Source of the DNA: an uncultured Lachnospiraceae bacterium
GTDB taxonomy: Bacteria; Bacillota; Clostridia; Lachnospirales; Lachnospiraceae
Assembly (NCBI GenBank): GCA_947068385.1
Contig: CAMTBF010000114.1
Span: 1 to 9,218, forward strand
Direction: 5' to 3'
DNA length: 9,218 nucleotides
Position 1 is the stretch's first letter. The number at the start of each line of letters is the position of its first letter. Under the pieces are notes generated by a model. It worked only from the letters and a program-made list of their open reading frames with translations. It had not been told where the DNA came from and ran no database searches. Of this stretch, positions 1 through 6,971 are shown one piece after another. The position numbers and the translations under genes were made by a program.

Positions 1-660
1 GTGATTTCTCAGCTTATTTTCATCGGTATGGGGAATGCTATCTATAGAAAGGGCGACATGATGGTGGAGACGGTGGGGAGCTTCCTGGCCGCCGACGGCA
101 TCTACCGGGTCAATCCCATGACGGGGACGCCCTATACGGAAGGGATGCCGCTGCGGCTGAAGATACTGTGCCTGCCCACGCTGTACGGGAGCCTGTGCAG
201 ATGGACGGGCCTGGCGCCCGTGCTGATGGTCCAGCGGATCGTCCCCATGGCGGTGCTGCTGGGCAGCTATGGGGCCTTTTCCGTGCTGGGCCGGACGCTT
301 TTCCCCCAGGAGGGGAGGATGCGGGCCCTGTTCCTGCTCCTGGCAGCGGCGCTGATGTGGGCGGGAGCCTATGCCTACGGCATGGAGGGCTTCGGCCTGC
401 TGTGCAGCGGCTGGCGGGGCGTGTCCATAAGGGGAGGCGTGCTCCTGCCCTGGACGGCGTCCCTGTGCCTGCGGCGCAAATGGCTGGGGGTGGGCCTGTG
501 CGTGCTGGCGGAGGCCTGCATGGTCTGGACGTTCTACGGCTGCGGCGCCTGCCTGGCAATGGCAGTGGGGCTGGCCGCGGCAGGGTTCTTGTGCCGGAAG
601 CTCTCCGGGAGGGCCCCGGGCAGGCGGGCGGCAGAGGAAAGGAAGGGGGATGGGAGATGA
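1..660 (+). CDS. DUF6077-like polytopic membrane protein, 5'-partial
   Basis: The reading frame is open from the first base, so the codon at position 1 (GTG) is probably not the true start and the gene continues upstream. The 219 visible residues begin at the end of a hydrophobic stretch, followed by a likely outer loop with acidic residues (GDMMVE, about 18-23) and the motif YRVNPMTG (about 35-42). Further hydrophobic segments lie near residues 70-93, 106-127 and 146-197, and the end is basic. The loop reading D-x(n)-IY-x-NP-x-TG followed by helices resembles DUF6077 proteins, large clostridial membrane proteins with a GT-C-like layout. I infer a role in surface polysaccharide assembly; no reaction can be assigned. 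It ends in an ATGA overlap with the next gene, which looks like the missing C-terminal part of the same family. The family call is from memory of motifs and is moderate in confidence. Confidence 0.6.
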   Translation: MISQLIFIGMGNAIYRKGDMMVETVGSFLAADGIYRVNPMTGTPYTEGMPLRLKILCLPTLYGSLCRWTGLAPVLMVQRIVPMAVLLGSYGAFSVLGRTLFPQEGRMRALFLLLAAALMWAGAYAYGMEGFGLLCSGWRGVSIRGGVLLPWTASLCLRRKWLGVGLCVLAEACMVWTFYGCGACLAMAVGLAAAGFLCRKLSGRAPGRRAAEERKGDGR

Positions 661-1499
661 CGGAGCTCCTTCGGAACGCGGCCTCCGGCTGGGCGGCCTA
701 CAAGGGCAGCGGGAAAATGGCGGCATTGCTCCTCGCCGCTTTGGCGTACCTGTGGTTCACCGGAAGGGGGAAGGGGCAGAAGGCCCTTCTGCTCTATACC
801 TCCGCTGCGGCGCTCTGCTGCGCCCTGCCTGTGACGGCGGCCCTGTTGATGCTGTACCAGACAAAATTCTACGATTATGAGTGGATATGGAGCATGGTGC
901 CCCTGACGGCGGTGACGGCATACGGCGCCGCGCTGTTCCTGGCGGGACAGTGGAAGGAGGGCGGCTGGCGCAGGGGCCTGCCCGTGGCGCTGCTGCTGCT
1001 CCTGGCCCTGGGGCTGTGCGGGAGCCTGGGAGGGGACGCTGAAGCCAGGGCCGGGAGGAAGGCGGAGAGGGAAGAGGCCTACGCGGTGGCGGGGATGCTG
1101 GCGGAGCGCTATCCCGGGGAGGACATCTGCCTCCTGGCCCCCCAGGCGGTCCTGGAATACGCCAGGGAGGCGGACGGGAGGCTGCGGCTGGCCTATGGCA
1201 GGAACATGTGGGACATCTCCCTGAACGGATATGCCTATGACACCTATGACAGGAAGACCGCCGACCTATACCGGTGGATGGGCTGGGCGGAGCAGTCGGC
1301 GGGGGTCTGGATGCCGGAGGACGACAGGGAGGAGATGCTGGACACCGTGGAGGAGAGGGCCCGGGACGCGGTGGAGCTGGGCGTGAACTGCATCCTGCTG
1401 CCGGCAGGAGTGCCCGGGGAGATCGCGGAGCGCATGGAGGCGGCCCTGGGGATCCGGGCCGGGAGGATGGACGACTACATCGTCTTCGCCCTGTTCTGA
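657..1499 (+). CDS. Membrane protein resembling the C-terminal part of a DUF6077-like protein
   Basis: This 280-residue product starts at the ATG of an ATGA overlap with the preceding stop. A G-rich Shine-Dalgarno (AAGGGGG, 643-649) lies 7 bases upstream. Four hydrophobic segments lie near residues 20-36, 42-68, 72-97 and 105-123. A soluble tail of about 155 residues follows, probably extracytoplasmic, containing CLLAPQAVLEYAR, LAYGRNMWD and CILLPAGVPGE. The DYEWIWSMVP stretch before a helix and the YGRN element in the tail resemble the final part of DUF6077 proteins. The neighbouring upstream gene supplies what would be the preceding part, so the two may be one protein split by a frameshift or a genuine two-subunit version. 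An in-frame open stretch exists upstream of 657, but it reads as an out-of-frame shadow of the first gene. Function is unknown; a role in polysaccharide assembly is inferred from the operon. Confidence 0.7.
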   Translation: MTELLRNAASGWAAYKGSGKMAALLLAALAYLWFTGRGKGQKALLLYTSAAALCCALPVTAALLMLYQTKFYDYEWIWSMVPLTAVTAYGAALFLAGQWKEGGWRRGLPVALLLLLALGLCGSLGGDAEARAGRKAEREEAYAVAGMLAERYPGEDICLLAPQAVLEYAREADGRLRLAYGRNMWDISLNGYAYDTYDRKTADLYRWMGWAEQSAGVWMPEDDREEMLDTVEERARDAVELGVNCILLPAGVPGEIAERMEAALGIRAGRMDDYIVFALF

Positions 1500-1538
1500 G
1501 CCGGGACATGGGATATACGGGAAGAAAAGAGGAAAGCT

Positions 1539-2297
1539 ATGGATGAGCTGATCAGCATCATCGTACCTGTCTATAACGCGGAGAGGCATCTGGCGGAGAC
1601 CATCGCCTGCGTCCGGGCGCAGACCTACGGGGAGTGGGAGCTGCTGCTGGTGGAGGACGGCAGCGCCGACGGAAGCCTGGCGGCGATCCGCCGCTGCATG
1701 GAGGAGACGGAGGACCCCCGGATACGGCTGATACGCCAGCCCTCCAACATGGGCGCGGCCAGGGCCAGGAACCGGGGGCTCGCCGAGGCCCGGGGGAGGT
1801 ACATCGCCTATCTGGACGCGGACGACCTGTGGGTGCCGGAGAAGCTGGAGAAGGAGCTGCGGTTCCTGGGGGAGAGGGACGCCGCCTTCGCCTTCACCGG
1901 CTATGAGTTCGCGGACGGGCAGGGCAGGGGCACCGGGAAGGTGGTGCATGTGCCGGAGGCCCTGCGCTACCGCCAGGCCCTGAGCAACACCACGATCTTC
2001 ACCAGCACGGTCATGTTCGACACCGCGAAGATCGAAAGGAGCCGGCTGGAGATGCCCGTGGTCAAAAGCGAGGACACCGCGCTCTGGTTCCGGGTGCTGC
2101 GCAGCGGCTATACTGCCTATGGGCTGGACGAGAACCTGGTGCGGTACAGGCGTGACGGCAGCACGCTCTCCTCCAACAAGCTGGAGGCCCTGCGGCGCAT
2201 CTGGCATCTCTACCGGGACTGCGAGGGCCTGAGCCTGCCCCGGAGCGCCTGGCATTTTGTCTTCTGGGCCGTCAGGGCCGTGAAGAGAAGGATTTAG
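1539..2297 (+). CDS. Family 2 glycosyltransferase (GT-A fold)
   Basis: This 252-residue protein has the full GT2 signature: SIIVPVYNAERHL at residues 6-18, the nucleotide-binding DGS at 40-42, NMGAARARNRGL around 72-83, and the metal-binding DAD at 93-95 within YLDADDLW. An acceptor-side ED pair at 178-179 is followed by W183. It should transfer a sugar from a nucleotide donor onto the lipid-linked growing repeat unit at the cytoplasmic face. Sugar and linkage cannot be read from sequence. There is no membrane anchor, although the C-terminal WHFVFWAVRAVKRRI could associate with the membrane peripherally. The start is supported by AGAGGA at 1528-1533, 5 bases upstream. It lies 39 bases after the preceding gene and 20 bases before the next start. 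Confidence 0.93.
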   Translation: MDELISIIVPVYNAERHLAETIACVRAQTYGEWELLLVEDGSADGSLAAIRRCMEETEDPRIRLIRQPSNMGAARARNRGLAEARGRYIAYLDADDLWVPEKLEKELRFLGERDAAFAFTGYEFADGQGRGTGKVVHVPEALRYRQALSNTTIFTSTVMFDTAKIERSRLEMPVVKSEDTALWFRVLRSGYTAYGLDENLVRYRRDGSTLSSNKLEALRRIWHLYRDCEGLSLPRSAWHFVFWAVRAVKRRI

Positions 2298-2303
2298 CGG
2301 TGT

Positions 2304-2310
2304 GGGAGGA
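2304..2310 (+). promoter_or_regulatory. Shine-Dalgarno that fixes the GTG start of the sugar transferase
   Basis: GGGAGGA sits 7 bases before GTG at 2318. Another in-frame GTG at 2300 would place this ribosome site inside the coding sequence and has no comparable site upstream, so 2318 is the better start. Confidence 0.75.
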
Positions 2311-2317
2311 TTTTATC

Positions 2318-3775
2318 GTGAATCTTGGTACCAATGAAAAGAAGCTGAGACAACTGGAGACATTCAAGAGGCTGATCAACCTGGGGCTGACCGCGGTATG
2401 CCTGGGGCTGGAGATCGCGCTGTTCGCCTATTGGTGGCAGATGCAGTTCCGCTGGAGCGTGGTGGAGGCGCTGCGGTACTTCCAGGGCAAGGGCCATGTG
2501 CTGGAGGTGGGGATCTACGCCTTCGTGCTGATCCTGCTGTCCTCCATGTACGGCGGCATCCGGCTGGGCTATCTGAAGAACGTGGAGCTGATCTTCTCCC
2601 AGGTCTTCGCCACTTTGATGGCCAATATCTTCATATACGCGGAGCTCTCCGTGATGGCGGCCCAGCCCTTCGTGCCGGACGTGTTCATCCTGATGATGAT
2701 AGAGCAGACCATGGTGGTGATCATCTACATCAATGTGGCCAACCGGGTCTACCGGGCCATCTTTCCGCCCAGGAAGCTCCTGCTGGTCCACGGGGACAGG
2801 CCCATAGAGGGCATCCGGGCCAAGTTCGAGAGCCGCAGGGACAAATATATCATCACCAGGACCATCCATGTGTCGGAGGGCTATGGCGCCATCTGCGGGA
2901 AGATCCTGGAGGCCTACGAGAAGGGGGAGTGCAACGCCGTCGTGCTGGGGGACATCTCCGTAGTGGACAGGACCCCCCTGATCAAGTTCTGCTACGGGCA
3001 TTCCATCCGCTTCTACCTGCTGCCCAAGATAACGGACGTGATCCTGATGGGGGCGGAGGAGCTGCATGTGTTCGACAGCCCCATGCTGCTGACCCGGGAG
3101 TACAGCCTTACCGTGGAGCAGCGGATCATCAAACGGTGCATCGATGTGCTCGGGGCGTTGGTCCTGCTGGTGCTGGCCTCCCCCTTCATGCTCCTCACGG
3201 CCCTGGCCATCAAGCTCTATGACCACGGCCCCATCCTGTACAAGCAGGTGCGCTGCACCCAGGACCAGAGGGAATTCTACATCATGAAGTTCCGGAGCAT
3301 GCGCACGGACGCGGAGAAAGACGGCGTGGCCCGGCTGGCCCAGAAGAACGACGACCGCATCACCCCCGTGGGGAAGTTCATCCGCAAGTGCAGGCTGGAC
3401 GAGCTGCCCCAGCTCGTGAACATCCTAAAGGGGGACATGTCCTTCATCGGCCCCAGGCCGGAGCGGCCGGAGATCATCGCCCAGTACCTGGAGGTGATGC
3501 CGGAGTTCGCCTACCGGATGAAGGTGAAGGCGGGGCTGGCGGGCTTCGCCCAGGTGTACGGGAAATACAATACCTCCCCCTATGACAAGCTGAAGCTGGA
3601 CCTGACTTATATCGAGAACTACTCCGTGATGCTGGACGTGAAGCTGATGCTGCTGACGCTGAAGATCCTGTTCTGGCCGGACAGCACCGAGGGCGTGGAG
3701 ACAGAGCAGATCACGGCCCTGCGGGAGGAGCGCAGGAAGCGGCAGGAGGGACAGGACGAAAAGGAAGAGGAATGA
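2318..3775 (+). CDS. Undecaprenyl-phosphate sugar-1-phosphate transferase (WbaP/WcaJ-like initiating enzyme)
   Basis: This 485-residue protein has the long polyisoprenyl-phosphate hexose-1-phosphate transferase layout. Four N-terminal hydrophobic segments lie near residues 18-40, 61-80, 90-112 and 121-145, followed by a cytoplasmic nucleotide-fold-like domain starting around KLLLVHGDRP. The C-terminal bacterial sugar transferase domain starts near residue 273 (KRCIDVLGALVLLVLASPF, with the SP helix break). It carries the catalytic Asp-Glu pair D361-E362 in RLDELPQLVN and the GPRPERPE motif at 378-385. The enzyme moves a sugar-1-phosphate from a UDP-sugar to undecaprenyl phosphate, the first membrane step of repeat-unit synthesis. 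The sugar is unknown. The tail (last 25 residues) is very rich in Glu, Arg and Lys, and its DNA also supplies the ribosome site of the next gene, which begins one base after the stop. The start is GTG. Confidence 0.93.
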   Translation: MNLGTNEKKLRQLETFKRLINLGLTAVCLGLEIALFAYWWQMQFRWSVVEALRYFQGKGHVLEVGIYAFVLILLSSMYGGIRLGYLKNVELIFSQVFATLMANIFIYAELSVMAAQPFVPDVFILMMIEQTMVVIIYINVANRVYRAIFPPRKLLLVHGDRPIEGIRAKFESRRDKYIITRTIHVSEGYGAICGKILEAYEKGECNAVVLGDISVVDRTPLIKFCYGHSIRFYLLPKITDVILMGAEELHVFDSPMLLTREYSLTVEQRIIKRCIDVLGALVLLVLASPFMLLTALAIKLYDHGPILYKQVRCTQDQREFYIMKFRSMRTDAEKDGVARLAQKNDDRITPVGKFIRKCRLDELPQLVNILKGDMSFIGPRPERPEIIAQYLEVMPEFAYRMKVKAGLAGFAQVYGKYNTSPYDKLKLDLTYIENYSVMLDVKLMLLTLKILFWPDSTEGVETEQITALREERRKRQEGQDEKEEE

Positions 3776-3776
3776 T

Positions 3777-4895
3777 ATGTGGAAAGGCTATTACGGAAAG
3801 GAACCCTTCGACCTGCGCCTGACGGCGCTGCGCATGCTGTACAGGCTCCCCCTGATCGGGGCGGTGACGCTCCTTGGCGCCTTGGCGTTGGGGGGCGTGC
3901 ATTACGGGAAGAACGTGCTCCTGCGCGGGGAGAGGCTCTACGCCGCCACCTCCGTCTACCGGGTGGAATACGCGGTGGACAATGTGGAGGACATGATGAA
4001 CGTCTATGTGAACGACATGAGCTGGAACACCTATCTGCAGTCGGAGATGTTCCTGGACGCGGTGCAGGGCCATCTGGCCCGGGCCGGCATGGAGGGGATG
4101 GAGGACGGGGAGCTGGCGGGGGCCATCCAGGCCCAGGTGCTCTCGGACATCCGGATCCCCTCCACCGTGGTCACGGCGGACAGCCCGGAGAAGAGCCTGG
4201 CGATCGCCCGGGCCGTGGAGGAGGCCATGGCCCGGGAGCTGGCGGGGCTGCTGAGCGAGGTGGACTCCATCACGGTCATAGACCCCTGCCAGGCGGCGCA
4301 GGAGGTGGTGCCGGATGTCCGGACGGGCAGGGCCTTCCTGCTGGGCGCGGTGCTGTCCTGCTTCTTCGCGGTGGCGGCGCTGCTTTTGAAGGAGACGGGG
4401 GAGGACAGCATCTGGCTGCCGGGCTCCGTCTGGAAGCGCTACGGCGTGAAGGCGGTGGGGACCATAGAGAGCAGGGAGCTGGCGGAGAACGTCAGGTATT
4501 TCTTCCCGCGGAAGGGGCCCGCAGGGGAGGAACCGCTTGAAGACGTGGTCGTCTGCCCGGTTCAGGAGGGCCTGGATGCGGAGGAGGTGCTGGAGCGCCT
4601 GAAGGAGGCCTGCCCGGGCCTGATCGGGGAGGGCTGGTCCGCGGTGCCCTGGCCGATCGGGGAGCCGGAGGCGACGGGACGGCTTCGCAGGGCGGCGGGC
4701 ATCCTGCTGGCGGTGAGGGCCGGGAGCCACGCGGGCAGGGCGCTGGAGCGGACATTGGAGTACCTGGGACAGCAGGACTGCCCGGTGACGGCGGCGATCC
4801 TGTGGGACGCGGACGAGAGGTTGATCCGCAGGTACTATCTGGCAGGGGCAGGACTCCGCGGAGGAAGAGCGGGAACGGGGAGCGAGCGGATATGA
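3777..4895 (+). CDS. Wzz/CapA-like chain-length protein with degenerate kinase-like C-terminus
   Basis: The protein has 372 residues. Helix 1 (about 24-43) and helix 2 (about 185-204) bracket an outer domain of about 140 residues, the layout of polysaccharide co-polymerases that control chain length. The segment before helix 2 keeps a proline-bearing stretch (VIDPCQAAQEVVPDVR). After helix 2 comes a cytoplasmic region of about 165 residues that aligns by eye to bacterial tyrosine kinases of the CpsD/Wzc type: RELAENVRYFF (like the EAxRxLRTN start), a VVVCPVQEGL strand and loop where Walker A would sit, GILLAVRAG near 308-316, and a late strand, AAILWDAD. No GxxGxGK(S/T) Walker A is present, nor a C-terminal tyrosine cluster, so I expect it not to be an active kinase. 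The start at 3777 has AGAGGA at 3766-3771. It overlaps the next gene by ATGA. The co-polymerase role is fairly secure; the pseudokinase reading is inference. Confidence 0.8.
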   Translation: MWKGYYGKEPFDLRLTALRMLYRLPLIGAVTLLGALALGGVHYGKNVLLRGERLYAATSVYRVEYAVDNVEDMMNVYVNDMSWNTYLQSEMFLDAVQGHLARAGMEGMEDGELAGAIQAQVLSDIRIPSTVVTADSPEKSLAIARAVEEAMARELAGLLSEVDSITVIDPCQAAQEVVPDVRTGRAFLLGAVLSCFFAVAALLLKETGEDSIWLPGSVWKRYGVKAVGTIESRELAENVRYFFPRKGPAGEEPLEDVVVCPVQEGLDAEEVLERLKEACPGLIGEGWSAVPWPIGEPEATGRLRRAAGILLAVRAGSHAGRALERTLEYLGQQDCPVTAAILWDADERLIRRYYLAGAGLRGGRAGTGSERI

Positions 4896-5662
4896 GGGTT
4901 CAGGTGCTGGCGTCGGTGATGGACGAGGAGCCGGAGGCGCTGATAGAGCGGATGGGGCTGGAATCGGACGCGGTGGTCATCAATCAGTGCCATCGGCTGG
5001 ATTACCGGAAGATAGCATATAAGGGGCATGAGATCGGCTTCTACTCCTTTCCGGACAGGGGGGTGGGCAGGAGCCGCAACGAGGCCATCCTCCGGGCGGA
5101 GGGGGACATCTGCCTGTTCTCGGACGGGGACATCGTGTATGAGCCCGGGTATGCGGAGAAGATAGCAGCGGAATTTGAGCGCAACAGCGATGCGGACATG
5201 ATCCTCTTCAACATCACGGTGGAGGAGGCCCGCAGGACGTACCATATCACGGAGCGCAGACGGGTGCGCTGGTACAACTGCGGCAGGTACGGGGCGGTGA
5301 GCTTCGCCGTCCGCAGGGAGAGCCTGCTCTCCTCCAACGTGACCTTCTCCCTGCTGTTCGGGGGCGGGGCCAGGTACGGAAGCGGCGAGGACAGCCTGTT
5401 CCTGAAGGAGTTCATGGGGAAGGGCTACCGGGTGTACGCCGCCCCCGTGACCATCGGCCGGGAGACGGCGGGGGAATCCACATGGTTTACGGGCTATGAC
5501 GAGAAATTCTTCCGGGACAAGGGGGTGCTGTACCGCCATCTGTACGGGAGGCTGGCATGGGCCATGGCGCTGCGGTTCCTGCTGGCCCACCGGGGGAAGC
5601 TGTGCGCGGAGGTGCCCCTTGGGCAGGCGTACCGATGGATGCGCCGGGGGGAGAAGGCTTAG
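4892..5662 (+). CDS. GT2-like glycosyltransferase (GT-A fold, clostridial EPS type)
   Basis: This 256-residue protein starts at the ATG of an ATGA overlap with the previous stop, so translation is probably coupled. Only a weak GGGGAG lies upstream. It begins directly with a strand (VQVLASVM), followed by SDAVVINQC, GVGRSRNEAI (about 57-66) and the metal-binding SDGD at 77-80 (D78, D80). Next come ADMILFNI, then SLLFGGGARYGSGED with E166-D167. These elements match a family of short GT-A transferases frequent in Lachnospiraceae polysaccharide loci. In relatives as I remember them the metal motif is usually DDD, so the Gly at 79 is a small variation. Residues after about 195 (TWFTGYDEKFFRDKG) form a conserved C-terminal cap. 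The likely job is adding one sugar to the lipid-linked repeat; donor and acceptor are unknown. Confidence 0.85.
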   Translation: MRVQVLASVMDEEPEALIERMGLESDAVVINQCHRLDYRKIAYKGHEIGFYSFPDRGVGRSRNEAILRAEGDICLFSDGDIVYEPGYAEKIAAEFERNSDADMILFNITVEEARRTYHITERRRVRWYNCGRYGAVSFAVRRESLLSSNVTFSLLFGGGARYGSGEDSLFLKEFMGKGYRVYAAPVTIGRETAGESTWFTGYDEKFFRDKGVLYRHLYGRLAWAMALRFLLAHRGKLCAEVPLGQAYRWMRRGEKA

Positions 5663-5663
5663 C

Positions 5664-5722
5664 GCACCGATGCATGGATGCCCGCGCAGCCGGTGCCTGA
5701 CGCCCGCGCCAGGACAAGGCGC
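5664..5722 (+). other. Intercistronic stretch with two short potential hairpins
   Basis: The 90-base gap before the polymerase gene contains GCACCG (5664-5669) that can pair with CGGTGC (5691-5696) across a 21-base loop. It also contains GCGCC (5706-5710) that can pair with GGCGC (5718-5722) across a 7-base loop. A 7-bp direct repeat GCCTGAC occurs at 5695-5701 and 5728-5734. There is no U-tract, so an intrinsic terminator is unlikely. In G+C-rich DNA such short stems can arise by chance. Confidence 0.3.
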
Positions 5723-5734
5723 TGGAGGCCTGAC

Positions 5735-5744
5735 AAGGAGGTGA
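5735..5744 (+). promoter_or_regulatory. Strong Shine-Dalgarno of the polymerase gene
   Basis: AAGGAGGTGA is a near-perfect match to the anti-Shine-Dalgarno end of 16S rRNA and lies upstream of ATG 5753. It is the strongest ribosome site in the window. It argues for 5753 over the in-frame ATG at 5678, which would add a Pro/Arg-rich, non-hydrophobic leader. Confidence 0.8.
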
Positions 5745-5752
5745 GAGGGACG

Positions 5753-6904
5753 ATGGAGTGGAGCGCGCTGGTCTATATATCGCTGACTGTGGCCACGGTG
5801 GCCCTGGGGCTGTGCGTGGACAATGAGGATTATGTGCCGGACCGCATCAGGGGAGGCCGGAGGTACTTAAGCTGGCAGGACGGCAGCGGGAACGGGCCGG
5901 GGGAGAGGCGGCTGGTCAGGAACCGGATCGCGGTGGCGGCGGTCTACTGCCTGCTGACGGGGGTGTCGGCCTGTCGGATCGCGGTGGGCAACGACTACTG
6001 GGTGTACAGGGACAATTTCAAGCTGATTGCCCAGCAGCGCCATGTGTCCTCGGAGTTCGGCTTCAACATGATCGTGAAATGGATACAGGGGCTGTTCGGC
6101 TACGATGCATACCTGCCGGTGTTCGCGTTCTTCTCTGTCATAACCGTATGGTTCTTCGTGAAGGCCCTGCACGACCAGGGGAGGCGCTTTGCCTTCTCCC
6201 TGTACCTGCTGATGACAGGGGGCTATTATTTCAACAGCCTGAATTCCGTCAGGTACTACCTGGCGCTGGCGATCGCGCTGTTCTCCATGAAATATGTGCT
6301 CCGGGGCGAATACGGGAAATTCATCCTGACCATACTGGCGGGGGCCATGTTCCACAAGTCGGTGCTGCTGGTGATCCCGGCGTACCTGACAGCCCGGTTC
6401 CTGGCGGCGGCGCGCCTGCGGAAATGGCACTATGCGGCGGGGGGCGCGTTCCTGTGCACCCTGATATTCGGACAGGAGCTGTACCGGGAGGCCATCTTCT
6501 TCTTCTATCCCTTTTACCGGGACTCCGCCTTTGACAACGGGCAACTCTCCTACGCCAACATCCTGAAATGCGGCTGCGTGGTGCTGCTGTGCCTGGCCTG
6601 CTGGAGGCAGGGGCTGAGGGAGGATATGGTAAACAGATTTTACTTTTTCCTGAACCTCATGGGGCTGGCGGTGTACTGCTGCGGCTCCTTCATCCCGGAG
6701 GTGTCCAGGGTGGGGTATTATCTGATCGTATCCCAGGTGTTCCTGGTGCCGGGGGTGCTGGCGGGGATGAAGCCGGGGAAGCTGCGGTGGCTGTGCCGGG
6801 CGGGGGTAGTGGCGGCCTTCGGCTGCTATTTCCTGCTGCTGCTGAAGGGGATGTATGCCATTGACGTCAGGCTGCTGCCGTATCGGAACTGGATCTTCGA
6901 CTGA
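5753..6904 (+). CDS. epsG: EpsG-family membrane polysaccharide polymerase (Wzy-like)
   Basis: This 383-residue polytopic protein has about ten hydrophobic segments. EpsG features are clear: GNDYWVYRDNF from residue 79, SSEFGFNMIVKWIQ from about 99, MTGGYYFNSLNSVRYYLALAIALFS in the residues from 154 (with R167 Y168 Y169), and FHKS at 200-203. EpsG proteins are the Firmicute counterpart of Wzy and are thought to join flipped lipid-linked repeats at the outer face of the membrane. Length fits the family (about 350-400). The start rests on the strong AAGGAGGTGA site, where the first residues (MEWSALVYISLTVATVAL) directly enter helix 1. The segment between helix 1 and helix 2 (about 24-58) is hydrophilic and basic, probably a cytoplasmic loop. 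This is the only gene here with sizeable gaps on both sides, so its expression may be tuned separately. Confidence 0.9.
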   Translation: MEWSALVYISLTVATVALGLCVDNEDYVPDRIRGGRRYLSWQDGSGNGPGERRLVRNRIAVAAVYCLLTGVSACRIAVGNDYWVYRDNFKLIAQQRHVSSEFGFNMIVKWIQGLFGYDAYLPVFAFFSVITVWFFVKALHDQGRRFAFSLYLLMTGGYYFNSLNSVRYYLALAIALFSMKYVLRGEYGKFILTILAGAMFHKSVLLVIPAYLTARFLAAARLRKWHYAAGGAFLCTLIFGQELYREAIFFFYPFYRDSAFDNGQLSYANILKCGCVVLLCLACWRQGLREDMVNRFYFFLNLMGLAVYCCGSFIPEVSRVGYYLIVSQVFLVPGVLAGMKPGKLRWLCRAGVVAAFGCYFLLLLKGMYAIDVRLLPYRNWIFD

Positions 6905-6920
6905 CAGGGGCCGGGGAGGA

Positions 6921-6945
6921 TTCCGGAGGCTTCGGGCTTCCGGAG
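6921..6945 (+). other. Potential GC-rich hairpin between polymerase and GT4 gene
   Basis: CCGGAGGC (6923-6930) can pair with GCTTCCGG (6936-6943) over the loop TTCGG with one G-U pair, and T6922-A6944 extends the stem. The loop can be read as a stable C(UUCG)G tetraloop with one bulged G. The sequence also forms a 10-bp direct repeat TTCCGGAGGC (6921-6930 and 6938-6947). No U-run follows, so this looks like an mRNA-stability or pausing element rather than an intrinsic terminator. Biological use is unproven. Confidence 0.5.
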
Positions 6946-6971
6946 GCGACAGGCCGGGATGGGGAGTGGAC

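Noticed and set aside
643..660. Classic programmed -1 frameshift heptamer joining the first two genes
   Set aside because: The run AAGGGGGAT does not fit the X XXY YYZ pattern in the reading frame. Ordinary coupled reinitiation at ATGA, or an indel, explains the overlap more simply.
2300..2302. GTG at 2300 as the start of the sugar transferase
   Set aside because: The GGGAGGA ribosome site lies between it and GTG 2318 with ideal spacing to the latter, and the six extra residues are not needed for the first helix.
2398..3222. A second + strand open frame inside the sugar transferase gene, and similar ones at 1634-1906, 3779-4540, 6079-6534 and 8733-9173
   Set aside because: They are out-of-frame readings with Gly/Arg/Ala-rich composition. 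The overlapping frame carries the recognised catalytic motifs.
5678..5680. ATG at 5678 as the start of the EpsG-type gene
   Set aside because: The added 25 residues are Pro/Arg-rich and non-hydrophobic, no ribosome site precedes it, and a near-perfect one precedes ATG 5753.
6921..6945. Intrinsic terminator after the polymerase gene
   Set aside because: The stem is GC-rich, but no run of T's follows on either strand and the operon continues 27 bases later with a good ribosome site.
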